Assembly (NCBI RefSeq): GCF_000217955.3 | Contig: NZ_AFOY02000016.1 | Coordinates: 1-64,000, forward strand | Length of the DNA stretch: 64,000 nt | Origin: Pseudomonas fluorescens HK44 | Lineage (GTDB): Bacteria > Pseudomonadota > Gammaproteobacteria > Pseudomonadales > Pseudomonadaceae | Direction of reading: 5' to 3' | Shown here: positions 8,221 through 17,027 of the stretch, one piece after another | Layout of the letters: each line of letters starts with the position of its first letter | Numbering within the stretch: position 1 is the stretch's first letter | Program-made: the position numbers and the translations under genes | The notes under the pieces: generated by a model | Databases searched by the model: none | Seen by the model: the letters and a program-made list of their open reading frames with translations, nothing else | What the model was told of the DNA's origin: nothing

Positions 8221-10872
8221 ATGAGCGACTCCGGCCGCGCCGACGCACTGTTAGCAGATTTGCCCCGCGATGGTCGTGGCCGGCTCAAGGTTTTTCTCGG
8301 TGCCGCACCTGGCGTCGGTAAAACCTACGCCATGTTGCAAGCCGCCCACACCCAGCTGCGCCAAGGCGTGAAAGTCATCGCCGGGGTGGTGGAAACCCAC
8401 GGTCGGGCGGAAACCGAAGCGCTGCTCGGCGGTTTGCCGCAGCAGCCGCTGGTGCGTTCGGAATACCGTGGCGTGATGCTTGAAGAAATGGACCTCGATG
8501 GCCTGCTCAAAGCCAAGCCAAAACTGGTGCTGGTCGATGAGCTGGCTCACAGCAACGCCCCCGGCAGTCGCCACGCGAAGCGCTGGCAGGACATTCAGGA
8601 GTTGTTGTCAGCGGGCATTGACGTGTACACCACGGTCAACGTCCAGCATCTGGAAAGTCTTAACGATCAGGTGCGCGGGATTACCGGCGTGCAAGTGCGC
8701 GAAACCCTGCCTGACTGGGTGCTGCAAGAAGCCTACGAACTGCTGTTGATCGACCTGCCGCCGCGCGAGCTGCTCGAGCGGCTGCGCGATGGCAAGGTTT
8801 ATGTGCCGGAGCAGGCGCGAGCGGCGATCGATGCGTTCTTCACCCAAACCAACCTCACGGCATTGCGCGAACTGGCGATGCAAACCGCGGCGGCGCAAGT
8901 CGATGATGACCTCAGTCGCGGCTATCGACAGTTGGGCCAAGCGGCGCCGGCCGTGCGCGGTCGCTTGCTGGTGGGCGTCGATGGCGATGCCCAGGCCGAG
9001 CGTCTGGTGCGGCATGCCAGTCGGGTCGCGCAGCGTCGGCATTTGCCGTGGAGTCTGGTGCATGTGGACAACGGCAGCGTGCGCGACGAGCAATCGCGTT
9101 TGCGCCTGCAAAGCGCTCAACAATTGGCTGAACGGCTGGGCGGCGAAGTGGTGCTGCTGCGCGCTGGCGAAGTGGCGAAAACCCTGATTCAACACGCCAC
9201 CGAACGGCGTGCCAGCCTGCTGCTGGTCGGGCAGTCGCGTCAGCGTTTGCGCCGTCGGCTGTTCGGCGGAGGGTTGGCCTCACGCCTGTTGCGCAATGCC
9301 CGAGGCCTGGAAATCAACGTCCTCGACAGCGATGAACAACAGCATCAGCCGCGCCAGCGTTCGGCGCATTCGTTGGTCTGGTTCGACTATGCGCTGGCGC
9401 TGTTGGCGACGGTGCTGGCCAGCGCTTTGGCGTGGGCGGTGTCGAGTATTTTGCCGCTGCCGAATATCTCGCTGGTGTTCCTCGCGGCGGTGTTGCTGGT
9501 GGCGGTACGCAGCAGCCTCGGGCCAGCGCTGGCGTGTGCGGCGTTGTCATTTCTGACTTACGATTTCCTGTTCATTCCGCCGACTTTCTCCTTTGCGATT
9601 CAGCGTGAGGAAGACGTACTGACGCTGCTGTTTTTCCTGCTGATGGCGGCGCTCACCGGTAATCTCGCGGCGCGTCAGCGGCGACAGTTGGAAGCCTTGC
9701 GCGACACTCAGCAAGAGACCAGCGAACTGCTCGACCTGTCGCGCAAGCTCACCGCCGCCACCGATCGGCAAGCCGTGATCAGCGCGGCGGCGGCACACTT
9801 GGTCGGCTGGAACGATCTGCAATTGTGTCTGGTTAACCGGGACGGGCAGGGTGGCTGGAAGGTCGAAACCGGTGGCCCGCTGCAGTTTTCCGAAGCCGAG
9901 CGTGCTGCCGCCGACTGGGCCTGGCAGCACGATCAACCGGCCGGCATGGGCACCGGCACATTACCGTTCGGTCGTTGGTGGTGGTGGCCGTTGTCGGTCG
10001 ACGACGGACCGTTGGGCTTGCTCGGCGTTTGCCCGAAAGAGGGTCAGCAGCTCAGTGGTCAGCGGCGACGCTTGCTGACTGCATTAAGTCAGCCACTGGC
10101 TCAAGCGCTGGCCCGTGCGCAGTTGGCCGATGATCTTGAGGCGGCGCGCCTGCACGGTGAAACCGAACAATTGCGCAGTGCTTTGCTGGCGTCGGTGTCC
10201 CATGATTTGCGCACACCGCTGACGTCCATGCGCGGCAGCATCGACAGCCTGCTGGCGCTGGGCGAGGCGATCCCGCTGGAGGATCGCCGTGAGTTGCTGG
10301 AAGGCACTCGTGATGAAGCCGAACGGCTCGACCGCTATATTCAGAACCTGCTGGACATGACGCGCCTGGGCCACGGCGCTTTGAAGCTGGCGCGCGATTG
10401 GGTGTCGCCGGCGGATATTGTCGGCAGTTCGCTCAACCGTTTGCGCGCAGTGCTGGCGCCGTTGCAGGTGAGCACCGATGTGCCGAGCGAGTTGCCGTTG
10501 CTCTATGTGCACGCAGCATTGATCGAGCAGGCGCTGGTGAATGTGCTGGAAAACGCCGCACGCTTTTCGCCGGCCCATGGCCGTTTGCAGCTGAGTGCCG
10601 GCGCCAGTGACAGCGAACTGTTTTTTTCCGTGAGTGACGAGGGACCGGGCATTCCCGAAGAGGAACGCGCGAAGATCTTCGACATGTTCTACACCGCCGC
10701 CCGAGGTGATCGGGGCGGGCAGGGCACCGGGCTGGGGCTGGCGATCTGTCAGGGCATGGTCGGCGCCCATGGCGGACGGATCAGTGTCGCTGACGGCATC
10801 GAAGGGCGCGGCACCTGCATCACCATTCATTTGCCATTGCAGGAGCAACCGGGTTTTGAAAGTGAAGCCTGA
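8221..10872 (+). CDS. kdpD: Sensor histidine kinase KdpD
   Basis: 883 residues, full length. Order: N-terminal KdpD domain with Walker A GAAPGVGKT (near residue 28) and LVDELAHSNAPGSRH; a Usp-like domain (about 245-370) with GQSRQRLRRRLFGGGLASRLLR; four membrane spans (about 385-480); a GAF-like region; HisKA with phosphoacceptor His661 in SVSHDLRTPL; and an HATPase domain with N, G1 (DEGPGIP) and G2 (GTGLGLAI) boxes. It senses potassium limitation or turgor and phosphorylates KdpE. kdpE follows after 60 bases. Confidence 0.97.
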   Translation: MSDSGRADALLADLPRDGRGRLKVFLGAAPGVGKTYAMLQAAHTQLRQGVKVIAGVVETHGRAETEALLGGLPQQPLVRSEYRGVMLEEMDLDGLLKAKPKLVLVDELAHSNAPGSRHAKRWQDIQELLSAGIDVYTTVNVQHLESLNDQVRGITGVQVRETLPDWVLQEAYELLLIDLPPRELLERLRDGKVYVPEQARAAIDAFFTQTNLTALRELAMQTAAAQVDDDLSRGYRQLGQAAPAVRGRLLVGVDGDAQAERLVRHASRVAQRRHLPWSLVHVDNGSVRDEQSRLRLQSAQQLAERLGGEVVLLRAGEVAKTLIQHATERRASLLLVGQSRQRLRRRLFGGGLASRLLRNARGLEINVLDSDEQQHQPRQRSAHSLVWFDYALALLATVLASALAWAVSSILPLPNISLVFLAAVLLVAVRSSLGPALACAALSFLTYDFLFIPPTFSFAIQREEDVLTLLFFLLMAALTGNLAARQRRQLEALRDTQQETSELLDLSRKLTAATDRQAVISAAAAHLVGWNDLQLCLVNRDGQGGWKVETGGPLQFSEAERAAADWAWQHDQPAGMGTGTLPFGRWWWWPLSVDDGPLGLLGVCPKEGQQLSGQRRRLLTALSQPLAQALARAQLADDLEAARLHGETEQLRSALLASVSHDLRTPLTSMRGSIDSLLALGEAIPLEDRRELLEGTRDEAERLDRYIQNLLDMTRLGHGALKLARDWVSPADIVGSSLNRLRAVLAPLQVSTDVPSELPLLYVHAALIEQALVNVLENAARFSPAHGRLQLSAGASDSELFFSVSDEGPGIPEEERAKIFDMFYTAARGDRGGQGTGLGLAICQGMVGAHGGRISVADGIEGRGTCITIHLPLQEQPGFESEA

Positions 10873-10932
10873 CGCTGCCTGCGCTACTCTTCGTGCACTT
10901 CCCTTGCCACTTCTTTTTGCTGATTTGAAACC

Positions 10933-11631
10933 ATGAGCCAGACCACGACCATTTTGGTCATTGACGATGAACCGCAGATCCGCAAATTCCTGCGCATCAG
11001 CCTGGCCTCCCAGGGCTACAAAGTTCTTGAGGCTGGCACCGGCACCGAGGGCCTGGCCCAGGCTGCGCTGAACAAGCCGGATTTGCTGGTGCTCGACCTT
11101 GGCCTGCCCGACATGGACGGCCAGCAAGTGCTGCGCGAATTCCGTGAATGGTCGACGGTGCCGGTGTTGGTCCTGTCAGTGCGCGCCAGCGAAGGGCAGA
11201 AAGTCGAAGCGCTGGATGGCGGCGCCAACGATTACGTGACCAAGCCGTTCGGCATTCAGGAGTTTCTGGCGCGGATCCGCGCCTTGTTGCGGCAGGCTCC
11301 AGCGGGGGAAGCCCAGGAAGCGGCGCTCAAGTTCGGCCCGTTGACGGTCGATCTGGCGTACCGGCGGGTATTGCTGGACGGTGCCGAAGTGGCGCTGACC
11401 CGCAAGGAGTACTCGGTGCTGGCGCAACTGGCGCGCCACGCCGGGCGGGTCATCACCCAGCAGCAGTTACTCAAGGACATCTGGGGGCCGACCCACACCG
11501 AAGACAGCCATTACTTACGGATTGTGGTCGGGCATTTGCGTCAGAAACTGGCGGATGACCCGACCCGGCCGAGGTTTATCCTGACCGAGGCGGGGGTAGG
11601 GTATCGGTTGTTGAATGAGGCTGGCCTGTAG
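10933..11631 (+). CDS. kdpE: Response regulator KdpE
   Basis: 232 residues. Receiver domain (1-115) with acidic pocket IDDEPQ, phosphorylated Asp55 in LDLGLPDMDG and Lys in TKPFG, followed by an OmpR-type winged-helix domain (about 130-228, LTRKEYSVLAQLARH...). It activates kdpFABC in answer to KdpD. The tandem repeat at 3400-3420 is a candidate binding site. Confidence 0.96.
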   Translation: MSQTTTILVIDDEPQIRKFLRISLASQGYKVLEAGTGTEGLAQAALNKPDLLVLDLGLPDMDGQQVLREFREWSTVPVLVLSVRASEGQKVEALDGGANDYVTKPFGIQEFLARIRALLRQAPAGEAQEAALKFGPLTVDLAYRRVLLDGAEVALTRKEYSVLAQLARHAGRVITQQQLLKDIWGPTHTEDSHYLRIVVGHLRQKLADDPTRPRFILTEAGVGYRLLNEAGL

Positions 11632-11654
11632 TCCAGCGTTGTTTGGTGAATCGC

Positions 11655-11748
11655 TATCGCGAGCAGGCTCGCTCCCACATTGGTTCGGTGCTGAGCACAA
11701 ATTGTGTGAACAGTGAAGATTCACTGTGGGAGCGAGCCTGCTCGCGAA
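11655..11748. repeat. REPIN, REP type 3
   Basis: TATCGCGAGCAGGCTCGCTC at 11655 pairs with the mirrored GAGCGAGCCTGCTCGCGA ending near 11747, with TCCCACA/TGTGGGA continuing the stem. The spacer is about 40 bases. It lies between the convergent kdpE and patatin genes and serves as an intact model for the REPIN interrupted by the IS at 15.6 kb. Confidence 0.9.
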
Positions 11749-11783
11749 GAGGCCCTGACAGTCACTCGAGAATCTCCAAATCC

Positions 11784-12821
11784 TCAATCGCGCTCATTCT
11801 CATACCGATCCAGCGTATCCCGGGCAATCTCCTGTCCCAGCGCGATCAGTTCCGGGGCCTTGTAGAACTCGAAAAACCGGCAAACCCGCTTTGGCACGTT
11901 GATCAGGATGTCCGGTGGATAACCGGCGATCTTGTACTGCGCCAACGACGTTTGCATCACTTCGAAGCTTTGGTTGATCAAGTCCAGCAACGAGGCCGGG
12001 CCAACATTGTCGATGATGAATGAACCCGTGGCAGATTTCGGCGCCCCGACGCCCTCCGGGGCTGCGGCGGCTTGTTGCGCCTCGGGTTCGGCGGATTCGA
12101 TCCAGGGGTTGATTTCGGCGGCTTCACTGCGCAGTGCTTCCTGTTCCAGAAGCAGCAATTGTTCGGCCTGTTTGCGGCGGAAGGGCAGGCGTGAACCGAG
12201 CGAATTGATCAGGTTGTCGAAGCGGCTTTTGAATGCGGCCGGGCGCTGGATCACCGGCAATTGATAGTGCCGCTGGTTGGTCGAGTTGAGGTTGACTGCA
12301 ATGATCAGATCGCAATGGCTCGAGACCACCGGAACAATCGGCAGAGGATTGAGCAGGCCGCCGTCGACCAGCATCCGATTGCCTTGCATGACCGGGGTGA
12401 ACAGGCTGGGGATCGCCGCCGAGGCGCGCATTGCCTGGTGCAGGCAACCTTCCTGGAACCAGATTTCCTGTTGGTTGGTCAGGTCGGTGGCCACGGCCGT
12501 ATAGGGGATGCGCAGGTCCTCGATGTTGATTTCGCCAACGATCTTGCGTATCTGTCCGAACACTTTCTCGCCGCGTATCGCCCCAAGACGAAAGCTCACG
12601 TCCACCAGGCGCAGTACATCAAGGTAATCCAGGCTTTCGATCCAGTCGCGGTAATCGTTGAGTTTGCCGGCGGCGTAGATACCGCCGACCACGGCACCCA
12701 TGGAGCAACCGGCGATACAGGCAATGTCATAACCGCGTCTTTCGATTTCCTGGATAACTCCAATATGGGCATAGCCTCTGGCGCCACCTGAACCCAGCAC
12801 CAATGCGACACGCTTTTTCAT
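11784..12821 (-). CDS. Patatin-like phospholipase (RssA/NTE type)
   Basis: 345 residues. Patatin hydrolase fold with the oxyanion motif GSGGARG at residues 10-16, the nucleophile elbow GCSMG and the catalytic Asp in LVDGGLLNPLP. Such proteins are Ser-Asp dyad acyl hydrolases, cytoplasmic or membrane-associated. ATG 12821 is chosen over 12839 because AAGGGGCG lies about 9 bases before it. The C-terminal 100 residues, with an Ala/Pro/Glu-rich linker, vary in this family. The physiological substrate is unknown. Confidence 0.88.
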   Translation of the reverse strand: MKKRVALVLGSGGARGYAHIGVIQEIERRGYDIACIAGCSMGAVVGGIYAAGKLNDYRDWIESLDYLDVLRLVDVSFRLGAIRGEKVFGQIRKIVGEINIEDLRIPYTAVATDLTNQQEIWFQEGCLHQAMRASAAIPSLFTPVMQGNRMLVDGGLLNPLPIVPVVSSHCDLIIAVNLNSTNQRHYQLPVIQRPAAFKSRFDNLINSLGSRLPFRRKQAEQLLLLEQEALRSEAAEINPWIESAEPEAQQAAAAPEGVGAPKSATGSFIIDNVGPASLLDLINQSFEVMQTSLAQYKIAGYPPDILINVPKRVCRFFEFYKAPELIALGQEIARDTLDRYENERD

Positions 12822-13044
12822 GACTCGCCCCTTCATCAAACAGGCTTCAACAATGCACCCATTGAGGGGCGTGCTTCAATCATGTTGACTCAGGGTCAAG
12901 CTGTTAGCGTCGTTTTTCCGATACTCAATAACGGCACATGGATATTCTCGCGGGCGCTATAGTTTCCATGGGGAACCAAGGCACTTTTTGCAGCATTGGC
13001 CGTCTTACCTGCACGATTGTTTTTTATACCTCGAGGAATCATTG

Positions 13045-13323
13045 ATGAAAGCCTGGATCTGTCTGCCGTTGATCGTGTTGGTGCTTGCCGGTTGCGCAGG
13101 AAAATCTGCTTACCGCGACAGTTGCGGTAGTCAACTGGACGCCGCCTGGCAGGAGCTGGACATTGCCAAGGCCGAAGGTTTCGCTGGCACCGTGAGTTAC
13201 TCCAAGGCGCTTTCGCTGCTGACCGGGGCCAAGACCCAGCAGCAGTTCGAGGCCTATGAGGGCTGCACTAAAAAAGCCGAGAAGGCACGCTTCTATATTC
13301 GCGAATCCCGCGCAGGGCGTTGA
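13045..13323 (+). CDS. Small lipoprotein, unknown function
   Basis: 92 residues with a type II signal peptide: MKAWICLPLIVLVLAGC, lipobox LAGC, acylated Cys at residue 17. The mature part is helical and charged, with two further Cys (DSCGS and EGCTK) that could form a disulfide. GAGGAA lies just upstream of the ATG at 13045, so the upstream in-frame ATG at 12988 is not used. I do not recognise a named family, but similar lipoproteins are conserved in Pseudomonas. Confidence 0.78.
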   Translation: MKAWICLPLIVLVLAGCAGKSAYRDSCGSQLDAAWQELDIAKAEGFAGTVSYSKALSLLTGAKTQQQFEAYEGCTKKAEKARFYIRESRAGR

Positions 13324-13420
13324 ATCCACCATAACCTTGCGCACTGTCGGCACCCGGTTTTACCGCCAGCATGGGCGTAAACTTGCGATCTGATGTTGGT
13401 TGTCGACTTGGGAGAGAGCG

Positions 13421-14188
13421 ATGTCTGCGTTGGTGAATCGGTTGGTGGCCAAGGTGTTGGGGCTGGAAGTGCGTTTGCTGGCCTGCCAGGCGCGCTTGAG
13501 CGTCAGCACCGACTCTGAAGCGCTGCATGACTTGCGCACGACGGTTCGCCGTTTGCGCAGCTTGTTGCGGCCATTGCGCGGTTTACCCGGTGTCGAGCAG
13601 CTTGAGGCAGCAGCGTCAGGCGTTGGAAGCCTGACAACGCCGTTACGCGACCGTGAGGTATTGGCGGCGTACTTGCTGGCACACGGTCAAGCGGACGCGG
13701 CCAAGCGCCGAATGGTGCAAATGGCGCAAGCCTATCCGGTTGTGGCTGGTAGCCCGGAACTGGCGCAGCTATTGATGATCCTCGACGCCTTCCCGCGCTT
13801 TTTGCGTGCCTCCCAGCGTCAAGGCTTGCTCAAGGGCTTGCGTGCACGCATCGAGAAACGTCTGGCCAAACAATTGAAAGCGCTGGATATGGCCCTGCAC
13901 GATCCCGCGCATGACCGCCATCGCCTGCGTCTGTTGATCAAACGCGTGCGCTATGCGATCGAAGCCTATCCGGAACTGGATCGCTTGCCCACAGCTGCCA
14001 TGCCGCGTCTCAAGTCGGCACAAGAAGCGCTCGGCGACTGGCACGATTGCTGGCAATGGTTGGCCCGTGCCGAGCACGAGCCCGACTTGCTGCCTTGCGT
14101 GGCCGTCTGGCGGGCAACCATGACCAAGGCTGAAGGTCGCGCCGATCGGGTGCTCGACAAACTCATATCGGCTTGCTTCAAAGCCTGA
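13421..14188 (+). CDS. CHAD domain-containing protein
   Basis: 255 residues. Helical CHAD domain (conserved histidine alpha-helical domain) with HDLRTTVRRLRSLLR near residue 35, RHRLRLLIKRVRYAIEAY near 165 and LKSAQEALGDWHD near 200. CHAD proteins bind inorganic polyphosphate and can associate with polyP granules. No CYTH triphosphatase domain is fused here. The ATG at 13421 has GGAGAGAG upstream; the TTG at 13400 does not. Confidence 0.87.
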   Translation: MSALVNRLVAKVLGLEVRLLACQARLSVSTDSEALHDLRTTVRRLRSLLRPLRGLPGVEQLEAAASGVGSLTTPLRDREVLAAYLLAHGQADAAKRRMVQMAQAYPVVAGSPELAQLLMILDAFPRFLRASQRQGLLKGLRARIEKRLAKQLKALDMALHDPAHDRHRLRLLIKRVRYAIEAYPELDRLPTAAMPRLKSAQEALGDWHDCWQWLARAEHEPDLLPCVAVWRATMTKAEGRADRVLDKLISACFKA

Positions 14189-14310
14189 CGTGGATTGCCT
14201 TTCGTCGCCGTTGGCGGCCTATCTGTCAGCCTCTTTGGCCGGAATAGGCGCTGTACAGGCACTGCTGGCTGGTTAACATCCTTCGATCCTTTTCCAGCCT
14301 TGAGGTTTCC

Positions 14311-15108
14311 ATGCGCTTTTCCGATTTGCTCGACGCCGTGCGCCGTTCGCCACATGAGCTGTCTATTCCGGTGGAATGGGCCCAGGGCCGCGCAAGTTTC
14401 GGCGGTCTGGTCGCGGCGTTGCAGTACGAAGCCATGCGCGCGAAAGTCCCGGTGGATCGCCCGGTGCGTTCATTGGCGATCACCTTTGTCGGTCCGGTCG
14501 AACCGGGTGTGCCCGTGAATTTTGAAGTGGATGTACTGCGCGAAGGCAAAGCGGTCAGCCAGGTGCTGGGACGAGCGGTGCAGAACGGCCAGGTGGTGAC
14601 CCTGGTTCAGGGCAGCTTTGGCGCCTCGCGTCCCTCCGAGGTCGAGGTGGTGGCTGCGCCCGCGCCCGAGATGAAACACTGGGATGATTGCCAGGAGTTG
14701 CCCTACATCAAAGGCGTGACGCCTGAGTTCATGCGACACCTGGCGATGCGTTGGAGTGTCGGCGGTCTGCCGTTCACCGGTAATAAATCCCGGGAGATGG
14801 GCGGCTGGGTTCGCTTGCGTGGCGATGTCAAGGACGAGCCGGTCACCGAGGCGCACATTCTGGCGCTGGTGGATGCCTGGCCTCCGGCGTTGTTGCCGCA
14901 CCTGAAGAAACCGGCGGCGGGCAGCACCCTGACCTGGACCATCGAATTCGTTCAGCCGTTGCAGGCGTTGAGCACGCTGGACTGGTGCAAATATCTCGTT
15001 GAAATCGAACATGCGCGTGACGGATATGGCCACGCCGCTGCAGCGCTGTGGAGCACCGAAGGGCAGTTGATTGCGCTGAGCCGGCAGACAGTGACTATTT
15101 TTGCGTAA
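14311..15108 (+). CDS. Acyl-CoA thioesterase family protein (double hotdog)
   Basis: 265 residues. The layout matches TesB-like/4HBT_3 thioesterases: an N-terminal hotdog half with FGGLVAALQYEAM and RSLAITFVGPVEPG, and a second half with LALVDAWPPALLPHLKKPAAGSTLTWTIEF and GYGHAAAALWSTEGQLIALSRQ. Asp-Gln-Thr type residues (D288-like LVDAWPP, SRQTV) are visible. It probably hydrolyses acyl-CoA; the chain length is not deducible. Confidence 0.83.
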   Translation: MRFSDLLDAVRRSPHELSIPVEWAQGRASFGGLVAALQYEAMRAKVPVDRPVRSLAITFVGPVEPGVPVNFEVDVLREGKAVSQVLGRAVQNGQVVTLVQGSFGASRPSEVEVVAAPAPEMKHWDDCQELPYIKGVTPEFMRHLAMRWSVGGLPFTGNKSREMGGWVRLRGDVKDEPVTEAHILALVDAWPPALLPHLKKPAAGSTLTWTIEFVQPLQALSTLDWCKYLVEIEHARDGYGHAAAALWSTEGQLIALSRQTVTIFA

Positions 15109-15113
15109 ACCCC

Positions 15114-15476
15114 TTAGCGGTGATGGCGCTTGCGCCAGGCGCGCCACCAGCCGCCGCTGAGGACAAAACGCGGGAACGTCAGGAATTGCTCGACCAGCAA
15201 GCGCGACACCGCATCCTTGCGATCACTGAACGGCTCGGAGGCTTGCGCCTCCAGGCTGTGACCGTGACGTTGCAAGCCAAGCGCGGCGAGCAGACCGACG
15301 ACCCCGATGGCGACGTTCAGAATACTCAGGCCGAACACCCCGGAAACGATCAACAGAAAGGCCACGATAAACAGCGGCACGGCAATCAGGTGCAACACCA
15401 GATTGGTCGGGTGCCGGTGGTTTTGCGGGTACATGCGCCATTGCCAGGCGGGAAGGTTGGGGTGACGTTTGCCCAT
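15114..15476 (-). CDS. Mpo1/DUF962-like small membrane protein
   Basis: 120 residues. An N-terminal HRHPTN motif, two membrane spans (HLIAVPLFIVAFLLIVSGV and LSILNVAIGVVGLLAALGL) and a QRHGHSLE motif after the second span fit the Mpo1-like family, whose yeast member is an iron-dependent fatty-acid alpha-dioxygenase. The match is by motif only. The ATG at 15476 follows a GAGGA site. It is convergent with the thioesterase gene, 5 bases apart. Confidence 0.68.
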   Translation of the reverse strand: MGKRHPNLPAWQWRMYPQNHRHPTNLVLHLIAVPLFIVAFLLIVSGVFGLSILNVAIGVVGLLAALGLQRHGHSLEAQASEPFSDRKDAVSRLLVEQFLTFPRFVLSGGWWRAWRKRHHR

Positions 15477-15603
15477 GTGGGTAATCCTCGATCCGTGTTG
15501 AACACATGATTGAAGGATAGGTGGGGCGAGGGTCGTCGGCGAATCAAGGCTGGCTATCGGTGTGATAGGTGTCATGGCCAACATTGATGTTGACTGGTCT
15601 GGC

Positions 15604-15631
15604 GCTATCGCGAGCAGGCTCGCTCCCACAG
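15604..15631. repeat. Left half of a REPIN (type 3) split by the IS
   Basis: CTATCGCGAGCAGGCTCGCT then CCCACA: identical in design to the left half of the intact REPIN at 11655. Its partner half is at 16997-17022, on the far side of the insertion sequence. Confidence 0.85.
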
Positions 15632-15723
15632 GAGTACGCATTCCAATAATGAAATGGCTACCCCCGCCGCCCCCTGTGATCGCCCACTAAGCTTTCGCAG
15701 GGGGCTCATCGGAGACCGTTGCC

Positions 15724-16749
15724 ATGAACAAAGTAGCTATTGCCGCCATCGATCTGGGAAAACACTCTTTCCATCTACACGCGCAAGATGATCGTGGTCA
15801 TGAGCTTTACCGCAAAAAGTTTACTCGTGCGGCGCTCATGCAGCACCTGATGAATCTCGAACCCTGCACCGTTGTGATGGAAGCCTGCGGCGGAGCCCAC
15901 TTCATGGCGCAGGAGGTCGCGAAGCTGGGACATACGCCCAAGCTCATTGCCCCGCATCTCGTACGCCCTTACGTGAAAAGCAACAAAAACGACTTCGCTG
16001 ATGCCGAGGCGATCTGCGAGGCGGCGACTCGTCCAACAATGCGCTTTGTACACCCCAAAACCCAGGCTCAGCAGCTGCTGGCCATGCTCAACTCGACACG
16101 CGATTCGTTCATCAAAGAGCGCACCGCGACCGTCAATCGGATTCACGCAGCGCTTTTGGAGGTCGGCGTCAGTCTGGCCACAGGCTTCAAGCCCATCAAA
16201 GAACTGCCCGCTCGGCTTGAAGCGAGTTCAATTCCTGTGCCCATCAAAAAACTTCTGACGAGGTTGCAGGAGCACTTCACCTATCTGGATGGGCAGATCA
16301 AGACGCTGGACAAGGAAGTGGAATGCCAGGCCGCCGAAGATGATCTGGCGGCTCGTTTGATGACCATGCCCTGCGTAGGCCCGATCACCTCCAGCGTCCT
16401 GGCTGCCGAATTGGGCGATGGCAAGCAGTTCAAATGCGGCCGAGGCTATTCGGCCTCAATCGGGCTGATACCCAAACAGCATTCTACGGGCGGCAAGACC
16501 GTCCTGCTGGGCATCAGCAAGCGAGGTGATCGCAACCAGCGGCGCCTGCTTGTCCAATGTGCCCGTGTTTACCTGATGCAACTGGACCGACAGAAAGGCT
16601 GGCTGGCGGACTGGGTCCGGCAGCTATTGGCCCACCATCACTCCAACCATGTGGTCTGCGCGCTGGCCAACAAGCTGGCAAGGATCGCCTGGGCGATTGC
16701 TGCCCACCACACTGAATTTGATGCAGGGCCAACCGCGATGAACGCCTGA
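15724..16749 (+). CDS. IS110-family (IS1111 group) transposase / bridge recombinase
   Basis: 341 residues, intact. The N-terminal RuvC-like DEDD domain has Asp in AAIDLGKHSF, Glu in VVMEACGGAHF and the Asp pair in KNDFADAEAICEA. A coiled-coil middle region (about 135-210) is followed by the C-terminal Tnp/transposase_20 domain with MPCVGPITSSVLAAELGDG and the catalytic Ser region GRGYSASIGLIPKQHSTGGK, then GISKRGDRNQRRLLVQCA. RPTMRFV is typical of the IS1111 group. No frameshift is present, so the element may still be active. Confidence 0.93.
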   Translation: MNKVAIAAIDLGKHSFHLHAQDDRGHELYRKKFTRAALMQHLMNLEPCTVVMEACGGAHFMAQEVAKLGHTPKLIAPHLVRPYVKSNKNDFADAEAICEAATRPTMRFVHPKTQAQQLLAMLNSTRDSFIKERTATVNRIHAALLEVGVSLATGFKPIKELPARLEASSIPVPIKKLLTRLQEHFTYLDGQIKTLDKEVECQAAEDDLAARLMTMPCVGPITSSVLAAELGDGKQFKCGRGYSASIGLIPKQHSTGGKTVLLGISKRGDRNQRRLLVQCARVYLMQLDRQKGWLADWVRQLLAHHHSNHVVCALANKLARIAWAIAAHHTEFDAGPTAMNA

Positions 16750-16759
16750 CCCTGCTGTC

Positions 16760-16960
16760 ACCCGAGCACCACCCACCTGGTTTTGCGATGCTGGATAACA
16801 GATGACGTGAACGGCTAACCGGCCTGACGACAACCCTGAGCTCCCACACGGCTGAAAGGCCGTTCGAATAATTAGGATCGTTAGGCATCGATTCTCATCG
16901 AGGCGCGGGGTTGCCACCCCACACAGACGCCGGATAGATGAAAGCAAGCCAAACACGCAT
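16760..16960 (+). ncRNA. Candidate bridge RNA of the IS1111-type element
   Basis: The noncoding region after the transposase stop folds into visible hairpins. One is GAACGGC (16809-16815) with GCCGTTC (16859-16865), enclosing a 43-base loop; others are CGAT/ATCG near 16888-16899 and GGGG/CCCC near 16907-16920. The first loop holds GCTCCCACA (16840-16848), the exact reverse complement of the chromosomal TGTGGGAGC that begins right at the predicted right end of the IS (16997-17005). That is what a right target guide would look like. The limits of the RNA are approximate. Confidence 0.55.
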
Positions 16961-16996
16961 CAAAAACAGTATTGCAGAAAAGGGGGTAACCATAGA

Positions 16997-17022
16997 TGTG
17001 GGAGCGAGCCTGCTCGCGATGG
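16997..17022. repeat. Right half of the split REPIN (type 3)
   Basis: TGTGGGAGCGAGCCTGCTCG followed by CGAT, the mirror of the REP half at 15604-15631. Without the IS the two halves would be separated by only about 15-20 bases, a normal REPIN loop. Confidence 0.85.
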
Positions 17023-17027
17023 GGTCC

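Larger units (their letters stand above)
15647..16996 (+). mobile_element. IS110-family, IS1111-type insertion sequence
   Basis: A transposase gene is framed by subterminal inverted repeats: ATGGCTACCCCC at 15654-15665 and GGGGGTAACCAT at 16982-16993, 11 of 12 bases matching. IS1111 elements usually extend 7 bases outside the left and 3 outside the right repeat, which gives the ends listed (about 1350 bases). No target duplication is seen, as expected. Only about 77 bases precede the gene and about 247 follow it; the long 3' noncoding part is the IS1111-type position of the bridge RNA. It sits inside a REPIN loop. Confidence 0.82.
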
